Positions 41,051-52,864 of a DNA stretch of 64,000 nucleotides are shown one piece after another (the first letter of the stretch is position 1; each line of letters opens with the position of its first letter). Under the pieces are notes generated by a model. The model worked only from the letters and a program-made list of their open reading frames with translations. It had not been told where the DNA came from and did not search any database. Both the position numbers and the translations under genes were made by a program. Source of the DNA: Paraspadella gotoi (Eukaryota; Chaetognatha); the NCBI GenBank assembly GCA_051294375.1, contig CM119271.1, forward strand, positions 10,910,338 to 10,974,337, read 5' to 3'.

Positions 41051-41182
41051 TTCCGTCGTCGTCGTCGTCGTCGTCGTCGTCATCTTAGATTGGTTTTTTG
41101 ATGTTCACTTTTTTGTCGATGTTGACAAAGCGATGAGCTCCCCCTTGGAGATTCAAAGTCATAAAGAGAAATGTCGTTTCGA

Positions 41183-41236
<54 letters not shown>
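41051..41236. repeat. Facing (CGT)n and (ACG)n tracts
   Basis: (CGT)n at 41,053-41,084 and (ACG)n at 41,188-41,236 are reverse complements separated by about 103 bp, so a hairpin with a 30-bp triplet stem is possible. The same pair occurs at 57,346-57,375 and 57,480-57,538. Confidence 0.85.
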
Positions 41237-41285
41237 AGAAGTAACACAACGAAAAGAAACATCGACGACTTTTTTTTCTTTGCTG

Positions 41286-41411
41286 TAGAAAAAAAAAAAA
41301 AAAACAGAAAAGGAGACAAAAATTGATTGGAAAAATGTTTGAAGAAAGTGAAGGATTATTGTCTAAAAAAAACAAAAAACAACAACCGAATTTTAAAATC
41401 TTTTGAGTTCG
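41286..41411 (+). pseudogene. Lys/Glu-rich candidate exon, copy A
   Basis: Matches 57,592-57,727 but with indels that break the frame. See that entry. Confidence 0.25.
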
Positions 41412-41444
41412 TTTCTTAAATATTTTGTTTTATTAAGAAAATGA

Positions 41445-41744
41445 TTGAGGCCCTGGGCTCATGACCGATTTGCCAAAAGTTACTTTCTTTGCTTGTTTAG
41501 ATTGCAGAACGCAAAAATATGTCAATTCTTGTCTTGCTTACAAAGGTACGAGAGACTCTTGCAGCGAGCGAGTATGCTGTATGTTTCGCTCGCATCGGAT
41601 AATCTTCTTGAGCGTAGGGTGGATATATTTATTGGGACTTTTTCAGATATATCGAGTGTAAAGAGATTTAAATTATTTCACCGTTTTAATTACTTAATAA
41701 TGAGAACGAGCACAGATGGCGCTCTGACCGAGAATCAGGACTAA
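41445..41744 (+). CDS. Alternative coding-like frame, copy A
   Basis: In this copy a 99-codon frame runs through to the TAA after GAATCAGGAC. Its C-terminal 30 residues look protein-like, and the same C-terminal reading is open in the twin (57,837-58,052). The middle depends on one G in a CGTAGGG run that copies B and C lack (CGTAGG), so in those copies the frame is different. It competes with the 47-codon frame at 57,769-57,912. No family is recognised. Confidence 0.25.
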   Translation: MRPWAHDRFAKSYFLCLFRLQNAKICQFLSCLQRYERLLQRASMLYVSLASDNLLERRVDIFIGTFSDISSVKRFKLFHRFNYLIMRTSTDGALTENQD

Positions 41745-41937
41745 AAAAAAACAGATGAACATCGTTTTTTAAAAAGTCAATTATCCCCTGATACAATTTC
41801 ACTTGGGAATTTCCACTCCTGTGTCTCTGGAATGAAAATTGAAAGTAAAAATATTTAAAAAAAAAATATTTTCTTTCTTTTTTTTTTCTCATAGCTCGGA
41901 GCTTCACTATCAATTACGAGAGAAAGACGGGAGGAGG

Positions 41938-42172
41938 GTGACGACGACGACGACGACGACGTACGACGACGACGACAACGACGACGACGACGATACGACG
42001 ACGGACGACTTGGGTACAGAGATGAAGAATCCTCCAAGGAGAAAAACCGATGAGTTTTCCGCCATTTAAGATTTGGTGCAAGCAGGAGAGGCCAGAGAGA
42101 GGAGAGAGGAGGAGAGAGAGAAGGAGCAAGAGAGAGAGAGAGAGAGAAGGAGAGAGAGAGAGAGAGAGAGAT
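41938..42172. repeat. (ACG)n then (AG)n tracts
   Basis: (ACG)n at 41,939-42,005 and impure (AG)n at 42,090-42,172; also present at 58,248-58,480 and 60,642-60,853. Confidence 0.9.
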
Positions 42173-42329
42173 TCAGGAAAAGGCTGGATTGGAAGGAGTC
42201 AATGTCCTCGTGGATTTTAAAAAGAAAAAAAAGACAAAAAGATTTAGTGAGAAAAATGTGTGAGAAAAATCGTGGAAAGAGTGAATTACCGGATTAAGAT
42301 TCAATGAATCTGTTATTACAGCTTGATTC

Positions 42330-42331
42330 AG

Positions 42332-42398
<67 letters not shown>

Positions 42399-42405
42399 AA
42401 GAGAA
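42330..42405. repeat. (AG)n microsatellite
   Basis: About 75 bp. Counterparts are at 58,643-58,713, 61,022-61,085 and 62,513-62,570. Confidence 0.9.
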
Positions 42406-42749
42406 GAAAGTAAACTACCTCATTATTCATTATGGTTGAGGCGGATCTTTAGTTTTTAAAATGTTTTACTTTAAGGTTTATTATCTGTATAAAAATTCAC
42501 TCATAATTTGTTAGCAGATAAATTTTATCGTTGCATAATTTGTATAAACCGGACAGTGCATACTTTTTCTTACTGTAAAATAGATAGAACTGTTGATCAG
42601 CGATATTTTCTAAAAATTGAAAGTGAACAAAGACAAAACAAAAAAAAAAAAAAAAAAAAATTAACCGCGAAAAAACGCAAATCACAAAAAGTAAAACCGA
42701 AAGAAAGAAAAATAGAATCGAAAAAATTCATTCATTTTCGTCGATCTGA

Positions 42750-42797
42750 AGTCGTCGTCGTCGTCATCGTCGTATTCATCGTCGTCATCGTTATCAT

Positions 42798-42828
<31 letters not shown>

Positions 42829-43195
42829 TTCATCATCGTCCGTCGTCGTCCTCATCGTTGTTGTCGTCGTCGTTTATCGTGTCTTCATCGTCGTCGTCTG
42901 GTATTCGTCATCGTATTCGTTGTCGTCGTTATCGCATTGTCATAATCGTTGTAATCGTCTTCATCGTTGTCGTCATCGTCGTCGTCTTTGTCTTCATTGT
43001 CGTCGTCACCTTCGTCGTCGTCGTCGTCTTCATCGTCGTCGTCGTCTTCATCATCGTCGTCGTCTCATCGTCGTCGTCGTCTTCGTCGTCGTGTCATCTT
43101 CGTCGTCGTCATCGTCGTCGTCTTCATCGTCGTCTTCATCGTCGTCATCGTCATCGTCGTCGTCGTCATCTTCGTCGTCGTCGCCATTGGCATCG
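42750..43195. repeat. (CGTCAT)n-type array, 440 bp
   Basis: CGT triplets with CAT and TTC interruptions. Counterparts are at 59,045-59,495 and 61,415-61,860. In the fourth copy (62,885-62,975) only about 90 bp of disordered CGT-rich sequence remains. The serine- and valine-rich open frames are artefacts. Confidence 0.9.
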
Positions 43196-43258
43196 GCGAA
43201 TCGCACATTGGAATTTTTTGTTTTTAATTTCTTCGTTTTGGTTTTCGTCGCGTTTCAA

Positions 43259-43261
<3 letters not shown>

Positions 43262-43294
<33 letters not shown>

Positions 43295-43470
43295 GTCTCT
43301 CTCTCTCTCTCTTCTCTCTCTCTCTTTCTCTCTCTCTCTCTTCTCTCTCTTTCGCTTTTCATTACGGTTCTCCCGTAGGAAATCGTGTGTCTTTAGAAAA
43401 AGAGAAACTTTTTTCTTTCCTTTTAATATTTCTTTTTTTCATTCGATTTTTTGTGTATTTTTCTTTTGCA

Positions 43471-43539
<69 letters not shown>

Positions 43540-43555
43540 ACTCTTCTCTCTCATC
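43262..43555. repeat. (CT)n tracts up to a shared contig end
   Basis: CT tracts at 43,262-43,350 and 43,471-43,555. The last 75 bp, ending CTACTCTTCTCTCTCATC, are identical at 59,880-59,954 and 62,230-62,304, and each is followed by exactly 25 N. Confidence 0.9.
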
Positions 43556-43580
43556 NNNNNNNNNNNNNNNNNNNNNNNNN
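43556..43580. other. 25-N scaffold join
   Basis: Join between copy A and an orphan fragment of the same segment. Confidence 0.95.
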
Positions 43581-44219
43581 TTTGACCGTAATACGTATAT
43601 GAATACTCGTATGTTATATATGTGGAATTTGAGATCACTGGAAAAAAACGTGAAAAACGTGAAGTTGATTTAAAAACAGAGAGAGAGAGAGAGAAAGAGA
43701 AAAGAAAGTATGTGACGGAGCGACAGCGAGAGGGAACGAGAGAGAAACTGAGTTACAAGTGAGTGATAGATAATGATAAATATTTTTATATTAATTTTTG
43801 TTTTCACCCTTGTTTATCTATAGATTAACCTTTACTAAAAACGCTTCACGATCAAATCCACGCCGGTTCCTTTCTTAATAACAAACTTTATCAAAGCCCA
43901 AAAATATGGCAACACACTTATTTAAACAGTGTTTTGTCTTGTCTCTCGTCTTGGCGCATATTTATGCTTTCCAAGCCGATGACTTAGAAGCCGTCGACGT
44001 CTCAGGAATTTCTAAAGATAAGACGCCCATCGGTAAGCAGCACAGAACCCAACTGACATTTTTGAAATTTGAATGATTTTTTTCTTTCAGAGTCATTGAA
44101 GTTAAAATAAAGACAAATAAAACAAACAAAACTTGTTTTTACCAAATCGTTCGTGGGGAATTACTTACCGTGGGAAAAAAATGACTATCACCATTCAAAT
44201 TCCTTTAATGATAGACCCT
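43581..44219 (+). repeat. Orphan fragment of the duplicated segment
   Basis: Corresponds to 36,161-36,918 and 52,569-53,150. It carries the only intact exon 1 of the secreted Cys-rich gene. At about 44,219 it passes without any N into the equivalent of 27,795, so exon 2 is missing from this path. Confidence 0.8.
43906..44032 (+). CDS. Exon 1 of a small secreted Cys-rich protein (intact)
   Basis: The ATG has a good context (AAAATATGG, A at -3, G at +4). Residues 1-21 form a signal peptide: a lysine at 7, a hydrophobic core at about residues 9-20 and a small-residue cleavage area ending at A21 or A24. The next 18 residues are an acidic then mixed pro-region. The exon ends after 42 codons plus one base, at a consensus donor GTAAGC (44,033). 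This phase-1 end fits the phase of exon 2 at 53,312, where G plus AA makes a Glu codon. The protein is expected to enter the secretory pathway. A second acceptor-like site (TTTTTTTCTTTCAG, ending about 44,090) in the intron would give a short alternative end with AATAAA close by. Function is unknown. Confidence 0.72.
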
Positions 44220-44224
44220 CTGCG
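44215..44224. other. Seamless chimeric junction
   Basis: Left of this point the sequence follows 36,900-36,918 (TTTAATGATAGACCCT); right of it the sequence follows 27,800 onward (GCCGGCACC). Both sources have GAC-C-CT/GACGCTG-like bases at the switch, so there is slight microhomology. There is no gap, so at least one read or consensus crossed it, or a tool closed it. Confidence 0.75.
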
Positions 44225-44404
44225 AGCCGGCACCGCGCCGCCATAACCGCTGCAGCCTCCACCGCCGCCCGCGCCGCACACCGCCGCAGTGTTTTCTTGT
44301 TTTCGTTTATCGTGTTTTTTAAAACTTCATTCCAGCTGCGGAAAGTTTAAAAGCAGCGTCGACTGCAGCCGCTGCAAACTGAAGGGCCACCGTCTTTCAG
44401 ACTT

Positions 44405-44780
44405 GAAGCTAACCAATCTTGTATTTTTGCTATTCCCTGGAACCAATCTTCGGCTTGGAATGAGCTGTAATTGAACCAATTTTAAGGGCTGTAATGAGCG
44501 ATGGTGCTTCCTAGTGCAATCAGGGGAGCGATTGAGTTGCAATATTGCAATCGTTTTTGTGTCAGTAAGATTCCAACCTTTTTGGAAAGCTATTTTTAAA
44601 CGTACGTAGAACCAATCTTTCAGCAGCGATATAAGCGTGAAAGCTGAAGTGCTGGAAGCGGAAACAATCTTTTGGGCGGCTTAGCTTGGAAGCGAAACCA
44701 ATCTTTGGGAGGCTGAGCTTGGAAGCGGAACCAATCTTTTGTGGTGGCGGAATCGAACCAACATTTCAAGTCTGAAATTC
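44405..44780. repeat. 32-34-bp array with AACCAATCTTT cores, longer version
   Basis: Counterpart of 28,000-28,325. The clearest units (GCTTGGAAGCGGAACC then AATCTTTTGGG) repeat three times at 44,645-44,745, where copy A has about one and a half. Confidence 0.6.
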
Positions 44781-44871
44781 GGGGAAATGATTATCGCTTC
44801 CTCGTTGTCGTTATTGTTATTTTTGTTTTGGTTCGGTAGTTAAAGTTTCGCTCCATTCTATTTCTCTCTCT

Positions 44872-44924
<53 letters not shown>

Positions 44925-45249
44925 CTCTCTCTTCTTCCTCTCTCTCTCTTTCTTCTCTCTCTTTTTTATTGGCGCCGGTGATTTAAGCGTCGCTTTAAAG
45001 TGTTTTGCCTGACTTCTGCGCACGGAAACTCATTACAGTGAACGCCGCATTCGTTACAATGCACGCGACACTTTTTACTCTTGTTTTACGATTTTATTCG
45101 TGTGAAATTACAAGTTTAACTCGGTTTCATAATTAATAATATAGTTTAATTATTTTTTTTTTTATTTTCAGGTATTCCGACATTCAACCATCGAAACTTG
45201 TTCTCTTCGTTCTCGTTATCCTGCGTTTTCTTTCAATCGTCATCACAAT

Positions 45250-45445
45250 GGTTGTATCTAAGGTTAAATGAACTGCTAAGTATTCGTACGCCAACCTGAC
45301 GTTCCGGGTTCAATCCCTCTTGGTCACTTTGGTTAGAGTGTGATTGGTGTCGGCATGAACAGTTTAAACACGCCATGGCATGGGTGGTCACTGCAGGTCA
45401 CTTCAGGTCCTGAGCGCCAGCTGTCGGGATATGCCTCACACCTTC
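45250..45445 (+). mobile_element. Second SINE family, copy B
   Basis: Duplicate of 28,762-28,975, with the B box GGTTCAATCC intact at 45,307-45,316 and several short deletions in the body. Confidence 0.5.
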
Positions 45446-46186
45446 TCCCTTGCCAATTTTTTTGAATTGCCGATAAACCATCATGATTTATGAACGTGGC
45501 CTTATTGTTGAAGTCGTCTAACTTATATAACAAACTAAGTTACTCTTTTGAAAAAGATATTAATTAAATAAATGCCGACAATATTAAACAACTAAAACTC
45601 TTTTCCACATTTCTTGTTCTTAGTTTTGAAGATAGTTGAAACAAATTACTGCATAATGCAAATGATATTTTGATTAACCGGAATGAAAGTATAAAATTAG
45701 AAAAAAATAAATAAAAAATCAACCAAAAAACTCTCATTTAAAAAAAAAATAAATCTTGGAATTGAAAAAACAGCTAACCTCGACAAGAACAACAAACAAA
45801 AAGAAAACAGCTCCAAAACAACATCCTCTGTGATCATCCACGTCTAAAGACGCGAAAAAAATACCCTTTGCTTTCCTCCGATTCTGGATTAAAATATTAC
45901 TTTTTATTCCGCCGCCGCCGCCGCCGCAAGAGCTTTCCAAGACGGAAAACAATAAGAAAGAACAAAAAAAAACGAGAAAATTTAAAAAAAGAAAAAGCAA
46001 AAATAAATAATTTAAAAACGAAAACAGAAAATTAAAAACGATGAGAAAAGAAAAAAAAAAATTTCCTCTTCTCATCTTTCCCGGTTCTCTGGCTCCCAGA
46101 GATGCCGATGCTCTTTTGTTCTTCTTCTCTTGGATTGGAAAATGGAATTTGCGCCACCTGGAAAAAAAATCCTGAGTGAGTTGTTG

Positions 46187-46612
46187 TCATCGTCGTTCGT
46201 CGTTCGTCGTTCGGTCGTCGTTCGTGTCGTTCGTCGTTGTCGTCGTCGTTCGTCATCGTTCGTCATCGTTCGTACGTATCGTCGTCTTTCGTCGTTCATC
46301 TTCTCCGTTCGTCGTCGTTTCGTCGTTGTTCGTCGTTGTTCGTCGTTGTTCGTCGTTGTTCGTGGTTGTTCGTGTGTTCGTCGTTGTTCGTCGTCGTTCG
46401 TTGTCGTCGTTGTCGTTCGTCGTCGTCGTTCGTCGTCGTTGTTCGTCGTCGTTCGTCGTCGTTCGTCGTCGTTGTTCGTCGTCGTCGTTGTCGTTCGTCG
46501 TCGTTCTTCGTCGTCGTCTCGTCGTTCGTATCGTTCGTCATCGTTCGTCGTCGTTCTCGTCACGTTCGTCATCGTTCGTCGTCGTCGTTCTTCGTCGTCG
46601 TTCGTCATAGTT
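46187..46612. repeat. (GTTCGTC)n array, long version
   Basis: GTTCGTC, GTCGTC and GTTCGTCATC units over about 425 bp. The counterpart in copy A is only 74 bp. Confidence 0.9.
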
Positions 46613-46861
46613 GAATCGGTTTGGCGTGGAAAAACTTTCACTTCTGTTGTCAACGGAGCGAGATTTCGTGATACGAGTCTGATACGATACAGTGGGAATC
46701 GATCGTAAAATTGAACCTCTTCTTTGTTTCTTTACATTAGATGTACAAGAAAATGTTTGCCTCTCAGGATTAGTTTGCATAATTGTTAGGCTTTGTTAGT
46801 TCTGAGTTAATTCTCTTTTACATCACTCAACTTCAATTCTTTACTCAATCAGTAAAGAAGT

Positions 46862-47001
46862 TCTCATAACTTCTCTCTTTTTTTCTCCTCTCTCTCTTTT
46901 CTCTCTCTCTCCTCTCTCTTTTCTCTTTCTCTCTCTCTCTCTCTTCTCCTTTCTCTTTCTCTCTCTCTTCTCTCTCTTTCTCTCTCTCCTCTCTCTTTCT
47001 C

Positions 47002-47035
<34 letters not shown>

Positions 47036-47335
47036 CTCCTCTCTCATCTCTTCTCTCTCTCTCCTCTCTCTCTCTCTTCTCCTCTCTCCTCTCTCTTTCC
47101 TCTTCTCCTCTCTCTCTCTCTCTCTCCTCTCTCCTTCTCTTCCTTCTCTCTCTCCTCCTTTCTCTCTTTCTCTCTCTCTCTCTCCTTTCTCTCTCTCTCT
47201 CTCCTTCTCTCTCTCTCCTCTCTCTCTTTCTCCTCTCTTCTTCTCCTCTCTCTCTCTGCTCTCTCTCTCTCTCCTCCTCTTTCTCTCTCTCTCTTTCTCT
47301 TTCTCTTTCTCTCTCTCTATTTCTCTAAACTATTC
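46862..47335. repeat. Long impure (CT)n tract
   Basis: About 470 bp of CT repeats, filling the position of the 228-N gap at 30,246-30,473. The gap length in copy A is therefore an underestimate. Confidence 0.9.
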
Positions 47336-47755
47336 TTCGCCAAATCATTCTTTTCCCTCCAGCTTTCTTCATCCATCTTTTTCTTCCATATCATCACCGC
47401 ATACTCCAATCTCTTTACCCATCATTTCGCATCCCAACTTTCCCCATCTTTTCCCTTCCGATGTCTCGATGCCAGAGCAGACGTCATATTCCACTTTGGA
47501 AAAAAAGTTTAATTGTTCTCGAGGAATCGTGTTGTTTGTTGTTGTTGTGATTGTTGTGTTTATCCTTGTTATCTCATCGACGAATTTTCCAAAAGGCTCA
47601 CTGTTGTTGTTGTGATGTTCTTATTGTCTTCATTGAGTCATTGTTTCTTACCCGTCATGTGATCGTAATCATCGTCTCATCGTCATCATCATTCATCATC
47701 ATCATCATCATATCATATCATCATCTCATCATCATGACATCATCATCATCATTCA

Positions 47756-47787
<32 letters not shown>

Positions 47788-49324
47788 ATCATCATCTTCG
47801 TCCATAAAATGCTCTCTTTGCATTTTTTCCTTCTCTTATTTGCATTGATATTTATTGCGAAATGAAAATATCGTCTGTTTTCCCCTTATCTTCTTCCTCC
47901 ATCTCCTCTCATCCTTCTCCCTCCTCCCTCCTCCTCCGAATCCACCTCCCCTTTTTTCACCGCGAAACTTTTATTTCCGTCCGTCGTCGTCTCTCGTCGT
48001 GTCGTCGTCATTATGGCGATCATCAACAAAGTAGACATTTTGGCGTTTTCGTCTTCGTCGTTAATGCCTCTCTCTCTCTCTCTCTTTCCTCTCTCCTCTC
48101 TCTCTTCATCTCTCTCTCTCTTCTCTCTCTCTCTCTCCCTCCTCCCTCCCTCCCTCTCCTTCTCTCCAAAACACAGACTCAACCCTTTATCTCGATAAAA
48201 TCTTTTTTCATATTTTCGAGGGCGTCTTTAGTATTTTTCAGTCGATTCAGTCCTCTCTCTCTCTCTTCTCTCTTCTCTCCTCTCTCTCTCCTCTCTCTTC
48301 TTGTCTCTCTCTCTCTCTCTCATTTCCCCTCCCTCTTCATACAACCGAGTGTCTCTCTCTCATTCACCCCTTTTCCTTCATCCGCGATGGCTTGTGACAT
48401 TTCGTTATCATATACGCCTCGTTGGCAAACTCCACGCGAACCGCGTTTTTCGTCGATGCAATTCCCCGCCATTTTTTTTCTCTTCTCCATCTCCTTCTTC
48501 TCTCCTCTCTCTCTCTCTCTCTCCTATCTTTCTTCTCTCTTCTCTTCTCTCTATCTCTTCTCCTATTTCTCGTATCCGAGTATCAACAACTTTTTATCTG
48601 CTACTTGAGCCCAAATACGTTGCTTTATCGAAAAGGAAAACGGAATTTCATTTCCAACGACGCTCCGATGAACAACTGTATTTTTAAACATTATGCTAAT
48701 TTTTTTGGATAGTATGAATGAAATATATTTTGTTATTAAATTAGTATAATAATATGAAATTATCCACTGTTATAACTTTCTTCAGGTTAAGACTTCCAAA
48801 CTTTTTACAAGATATAATGTAGCTAAACTACTAATTATGAGCACTTTTGAGTAAATTAGTTAAATTCTACTTTTTTTTATCACTTACAAATAAGCTTTTA
48901 TGATAGAAATTTTATTAATCTAATGTAAATAAAATAAAAAATGAAATAGATAACAAAGTCCATACTATATAGTTTCTCCGAAGTAATAAAAACTTTTAAA
49001 AAAACCGAGAGAATATTTGGTAGAGGTCGACCGAACGCCGATAAAAAGAGATCGATAAAATCGCTATCCTTTAATATCATTCCTTCTCTCTCTCCCTCAC
49101 CCCCTATCCTCCTCTTATCTCTCTCTCCCTCTCCTTCTTGGTTTATTCTGGGAGAAAAGTGGGGGGAGCAGGGAGACAAGTGTTACTCCGGAAATTTCCC
49201 GTCTTCACTTTCGTCTCTATCGTCCGTTACAAATCGTGAAAAAATTCCGCCCCGACTTTGATGGAATTACGTTCCATTTATCCAGAGTACTCGTCTTCTC
49301 GAGAAGTCAAGGACGTATCCGTCT

Positions 49325-49359
<35 letters not shown>

Positions 49360-49914
49360 TCTCTTCTCTCTCTCTCTCTCTCTCTTCTCCTCTCTCTCTC
49401 TCGGTGAGAGACGACTGGTCATAGTGAGCTAAGAATCAAGAATAGAGCAACGATTCTCATCTCCAGCGGTTCACTTCGAACATGTTTCGTGAAACAGAAG
49501 AGACAGAGTCACAAGACGTGGGGGGGACAGACAATAAAACATGAAGCCGAGAGAAAGAGAGAGAGAAGACAATATTGACAGAAAGAGTTGAAAGAGAAAT
49601 TAAAACGTCGAGCACTCCTTACTCTTTTTTTTAAGGAGAGAGAGAGAAGGAAGAGAGAGATAGGAGAGAGAGAGCGAGGAGAGAGAGAGAGAGGTGAAGA
49701 GAGAGAGAGAAAGACGCCAACGCATAACGAAAACCACGGGATTTATATCATGAAAAAAAGTGTTCATATCATCAAAAAAGGCATTTCGCCTGATGGCGCC
49801 TGATTCCGCAACGTCTCTTCTATCTCCTTCCTCTCTCTTTCTCCTCCTCCTCTTCCTCCCCCTTATCTTGGTCCCTTCCTCTCCTTGTCACCGGAAAGCG
49901 ACCATCCGGCGGTG
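47336..49914. other. Low-complexity part of copy B
   Basis: AT-rich DNA with (ATC)n at 47,669-47,797 and CT tracts at 48,066-48,170, 48,255-48,355, 48,480-48,565 and 49,320-49,402, plus (AG)n at 49,635-49,710. It covers the gaps of copy A at 30,780-31,411, 32,458-32,670 and 32,899-33,058. An ATGGCGATC start at 48,013 opens about 15 plausible codons before running into (CT)n; not accepted as a gene. Confidence 0.65.
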
Positions 49915-50150
49915 CGGATTACTTTCTTTTTACGAGAGTGTACATTTTTGAATTTAATTTTAACTTAATATTTAACCTCAATATTTTTCAACAATAACCG
50001 ATCCTAACCTAACCTAACCTTAACTAACCTTAAAATACTTAATCCCTTATTAACTTTACCTAACTTTAACTAAAAACAAAAATTAACTATTCCAATTTAG
50101 GGTGCGTTCCTCTGAATAAGGCAAAAAGGGGCGTACTGCGCTCTAGATAA
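49915..50150. mobile_element. TTAACC-rich MITE-like element, copy B
   Basis: Duplicate of 33,278-33,545 with deletions. Confidence 0.5.
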
Positions 50151-50684
50151 ATAAACTCGCGCTCCTTGTCCAAAGATCGAAATTGATAATCGGAATTATT
50201 TTGTAATAATCTAAAATTATTTTGCAGCTAATTCGCAAATTTTCAGTCGGTTTACGCATCTTATCCATCAAGAGAATAAGGAATATCGCTTCTCTCACTC
50301 GCTACACCGTGGCATCGCGTTTGTTGACATTTAAAACCGGAATTCATATTTACCGTCTTAGTTACTCTTGTAATTTTCAGAGTTTTCGTTACATAGCACT
50401 GACGGTACGCTCCGTGCTTATTTTTTACTCATTTTTTCCGTTCACATCGTTTTCGAAATATAACAATTGTTGAAATTCGTGTCATTTTCTTAAAATCTAA
50501 AATCTCTCTTAGCAACGCAAAATGCGAGCTATATTTAGATTTTATCCTTATGTTGTAACCATCACTCGACAAAGAGTCGAAACATGTTCCGTTTTATGTA
50601 AATAAATCGTTGAAGTCACAATCTAAACTTTGTTTTCGCCACAATACCAAAACAACGAACGAAAGGAATACCACATTTAGTATA

Positions 50685-51366
50685 AACAAGTTGAGCAAAC
50701 ATGTCGGATCTGCCCAAGATCTTATCGTAATGTCAATAATTATAAATAATAATTAATTAATTCAGTTAAATTATAGTAAACTAAATAATTAAACTAATCC
50801 AAATATTGTTTTGATTGATAATGACTGATATTAATAATTGATTAATTAATGATAATTGATTAATTACTGATAATTATTTGATATTATATACATTTGCATT
50901 TACATTAATATAAAAGAAAAAGAAGCATTCCATTTAAACTCATTTCCAGTCAACGATTCCATCGAACTTTATTCCAGCTTAATCACACTTTCCTACCCAC
51001 ATAAAAAATTCAGGTAATGCCATCATCATAATAATTGGTGTTGCAAAATAACGATATATTTTTGTTTTTCCCTTTAAACTCCTTTCCACACGGACAATTC
51101 CATCGAAACTTTCATATCCAGCTTAATCTCACACTTCCCAACACATACAATTGCATTCCAATCCATCCATCAATTACGAAAATTAGTATTTTATTAAGGT
51201 GGGACGAACGGACAGACAGATTGATGGACGACATGGTTTTTTTTGTGCATAATTTATATTAATCGATGGTCTGATATGAATAAGTTAATGCCACACAAGA
51301 TTGGGGGGCGGACCGACGGACGACAAGTGATTATAGAGTCTGGATCGCTTTAAGCAGATCCGACTA
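50685..51366 (+). mobile_element. HINE-type element H1, copy B
   Basis: Duplicate of 34,120-34,862. The 3' subterminal repeat here reads GCAGATCCGACTAA exactly, matching the reverse complement of the 5' GTCGGATCTGC. Many one-base deletions. Confidence 0.65.
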
Positions 51367-51438
51367 AAAAAACATTTAATTATGAATTACCAATACGGAC
51401 GGCCTTACTTTATACAGGATTCGTTAATGTTATGTTTA

Positions 51439-52010
51439 TTAAGGCGTAGTAAATTCTTAAATTTAATTTTAATAAAATTCTAAATGAGGAAACGAACAAA
51501 TTATACTAAACATTTATGTAATGAAAAAAATTTTATAATAATTTTACAATTACGCAGTAGGCCATATTTATACTAGTACTAAACCAATAAATGTTAAATT
51601 CAAACAGTTTTTTCTAATTTTTTTGCAGATTTGGATTCGTCATAAAAAGTTGATAAAAAATATAATCTTTTTGAAAATCCTCCATTAGTGGTGTCAAAAT
51701 TAGAAAATCTATATTTAAGATGAAAATTAATTTCTGATATTATATAATTTTTAATTTTATATCCACTTAATGAAAGATTTTTAAAAATGGTATATTTCTT
51801 TTATCAACTTTTTGACAGAGAATTCAAATCTGCAATCAAATTTAAAAAAAACCTATTTGAAATTTTCGATTTTATAAGGATATATATAATGAATTACCTA
51901 CGCGAAATTAAAAAAACATAAATAATTTTTTTTTACAATTAATGTTCACTGATGTATGTTGTCTAAATTAACTTTTAGAATTTTTGTACGGTAACTTTCA
52001 TAGGCTTGAA
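51439..52010. mobile_element. Fold-back MITE, copy B
   Basis: Duplicate of 34,940-35,558 with deletions. The left TTAA is intact and the right reads TTGAA. Confidence 0.65.
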
Positions 52011-52017
52011 TGTTTAT

Positions 52018-52560
52018 AATGCAGCATATATCGTCGGCGTCGCCTGATCGACCGAATAGGCTCTGCTGCCCGACCCGCGCGATCGAACAGCGTTGCTGCG
52101 GGGGCGGGGAGATGAGCGAAGAAATCTACGAAGGAGAACAAACGAGGATTAGCGACGATTGACAAAGTCGATGAGCTCATCCTCTTTCTACTTGAGATCA
52201 GTTGAAAATTTCACCGGATCGAATGCAAATAACTGAAAATTGGTGTATAACAATGACTTGTAAACGACGAAGTACCCAGCCGGTCATTTGTCGTATGGTC
52301 GCGAAAGAAGCCGGTTACTAACTCTTTTCTTTCTCTCTCTCTTTCCTCTCTCTTCTTCTTCTTATCAGGGCCGCGCCTCTAAGTCACTCTCATCTCAATA
52401 TCATGTAATGAACGTCTCTCGATCCTGGAATTTTAACCTGCCAATAATCTGTTTTTGTACCTCATCAACATTCGCTCAGCGAATTCTCCCCGATGATCGA
52501 AGCAAACCTGTGAAGGAATCGTTTGTCATCGTGTCGTCATAAGTCAAACATTGGATACAT
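52018..52560. other. Counterpart of the ORF plus LTR-like segment
   Basis: Matches 35,565-36,130. The open frame of copy A is broken here by at least five indels. Confidence 0.5.
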
Positions 52561-52864
52561 GTAATAATTTGACCGTTAATACTATATGAATACTCGTATG
52601 TTATATATGTGGAATTGAGATCAATGGAAAAAAACGTGAAAACGTGAGTTGATTTAAAAACAGAGAGAGAGAGAGAGAAGAGAAAGAAAGTATGTGAGGA
52701 GCGACAGCGAGAGGAACGAGAGAGAAACTGAGATACGTGAGTGATAGATATGAATATTTTTATATTAATTTGTTTTACTTGTTATCTATAGATACCTTTA
52801 CTAAAAAAACGCTTCACTCAATGACGCCGTTCCTTTCTTAAAAAAAACTTTATCAAGCCCAAAT

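Larger units (their letters stand above)
27795..43555 (+). repeat. Duplicated segment, copy A
   Basis: This 15.8-kb stretch is present again at 44,220-53,283 (matching 27,795-37,060) and 53,309-59,954 (matching 37,061-43,555), and in part at 43,581-44,219, 59,980-62,304 and 62,330-63,390. Copies differ mostly by one-base indels. Four microsatellites that are N gaps here (30,246-30,473; 30,780-31,411; 32,458-32,670; 32,899-33,058) are read through in the second copy. This points to assembly duplication, although real haplotype or tandem copies cannot be excluded. Confidence 0.85.

Noticed and set aside
42815-43378. Serine- and valine-rich frames in (CGTCAT)n
   Set aside because: Several frames are open on the same triplet array; the length varies between copies and no start context is kept.
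46072-46708. 193- and 192-codon frames on opposite strands
   Set aside because: Both are readings of (GTTCGTC)n, and copy A lacks almost the whole array.
47862-48608. 248-codon serine/leucine-rich frame
   Set aside because: It is built on (CT)n tracts, and copy A has a gap at this position.
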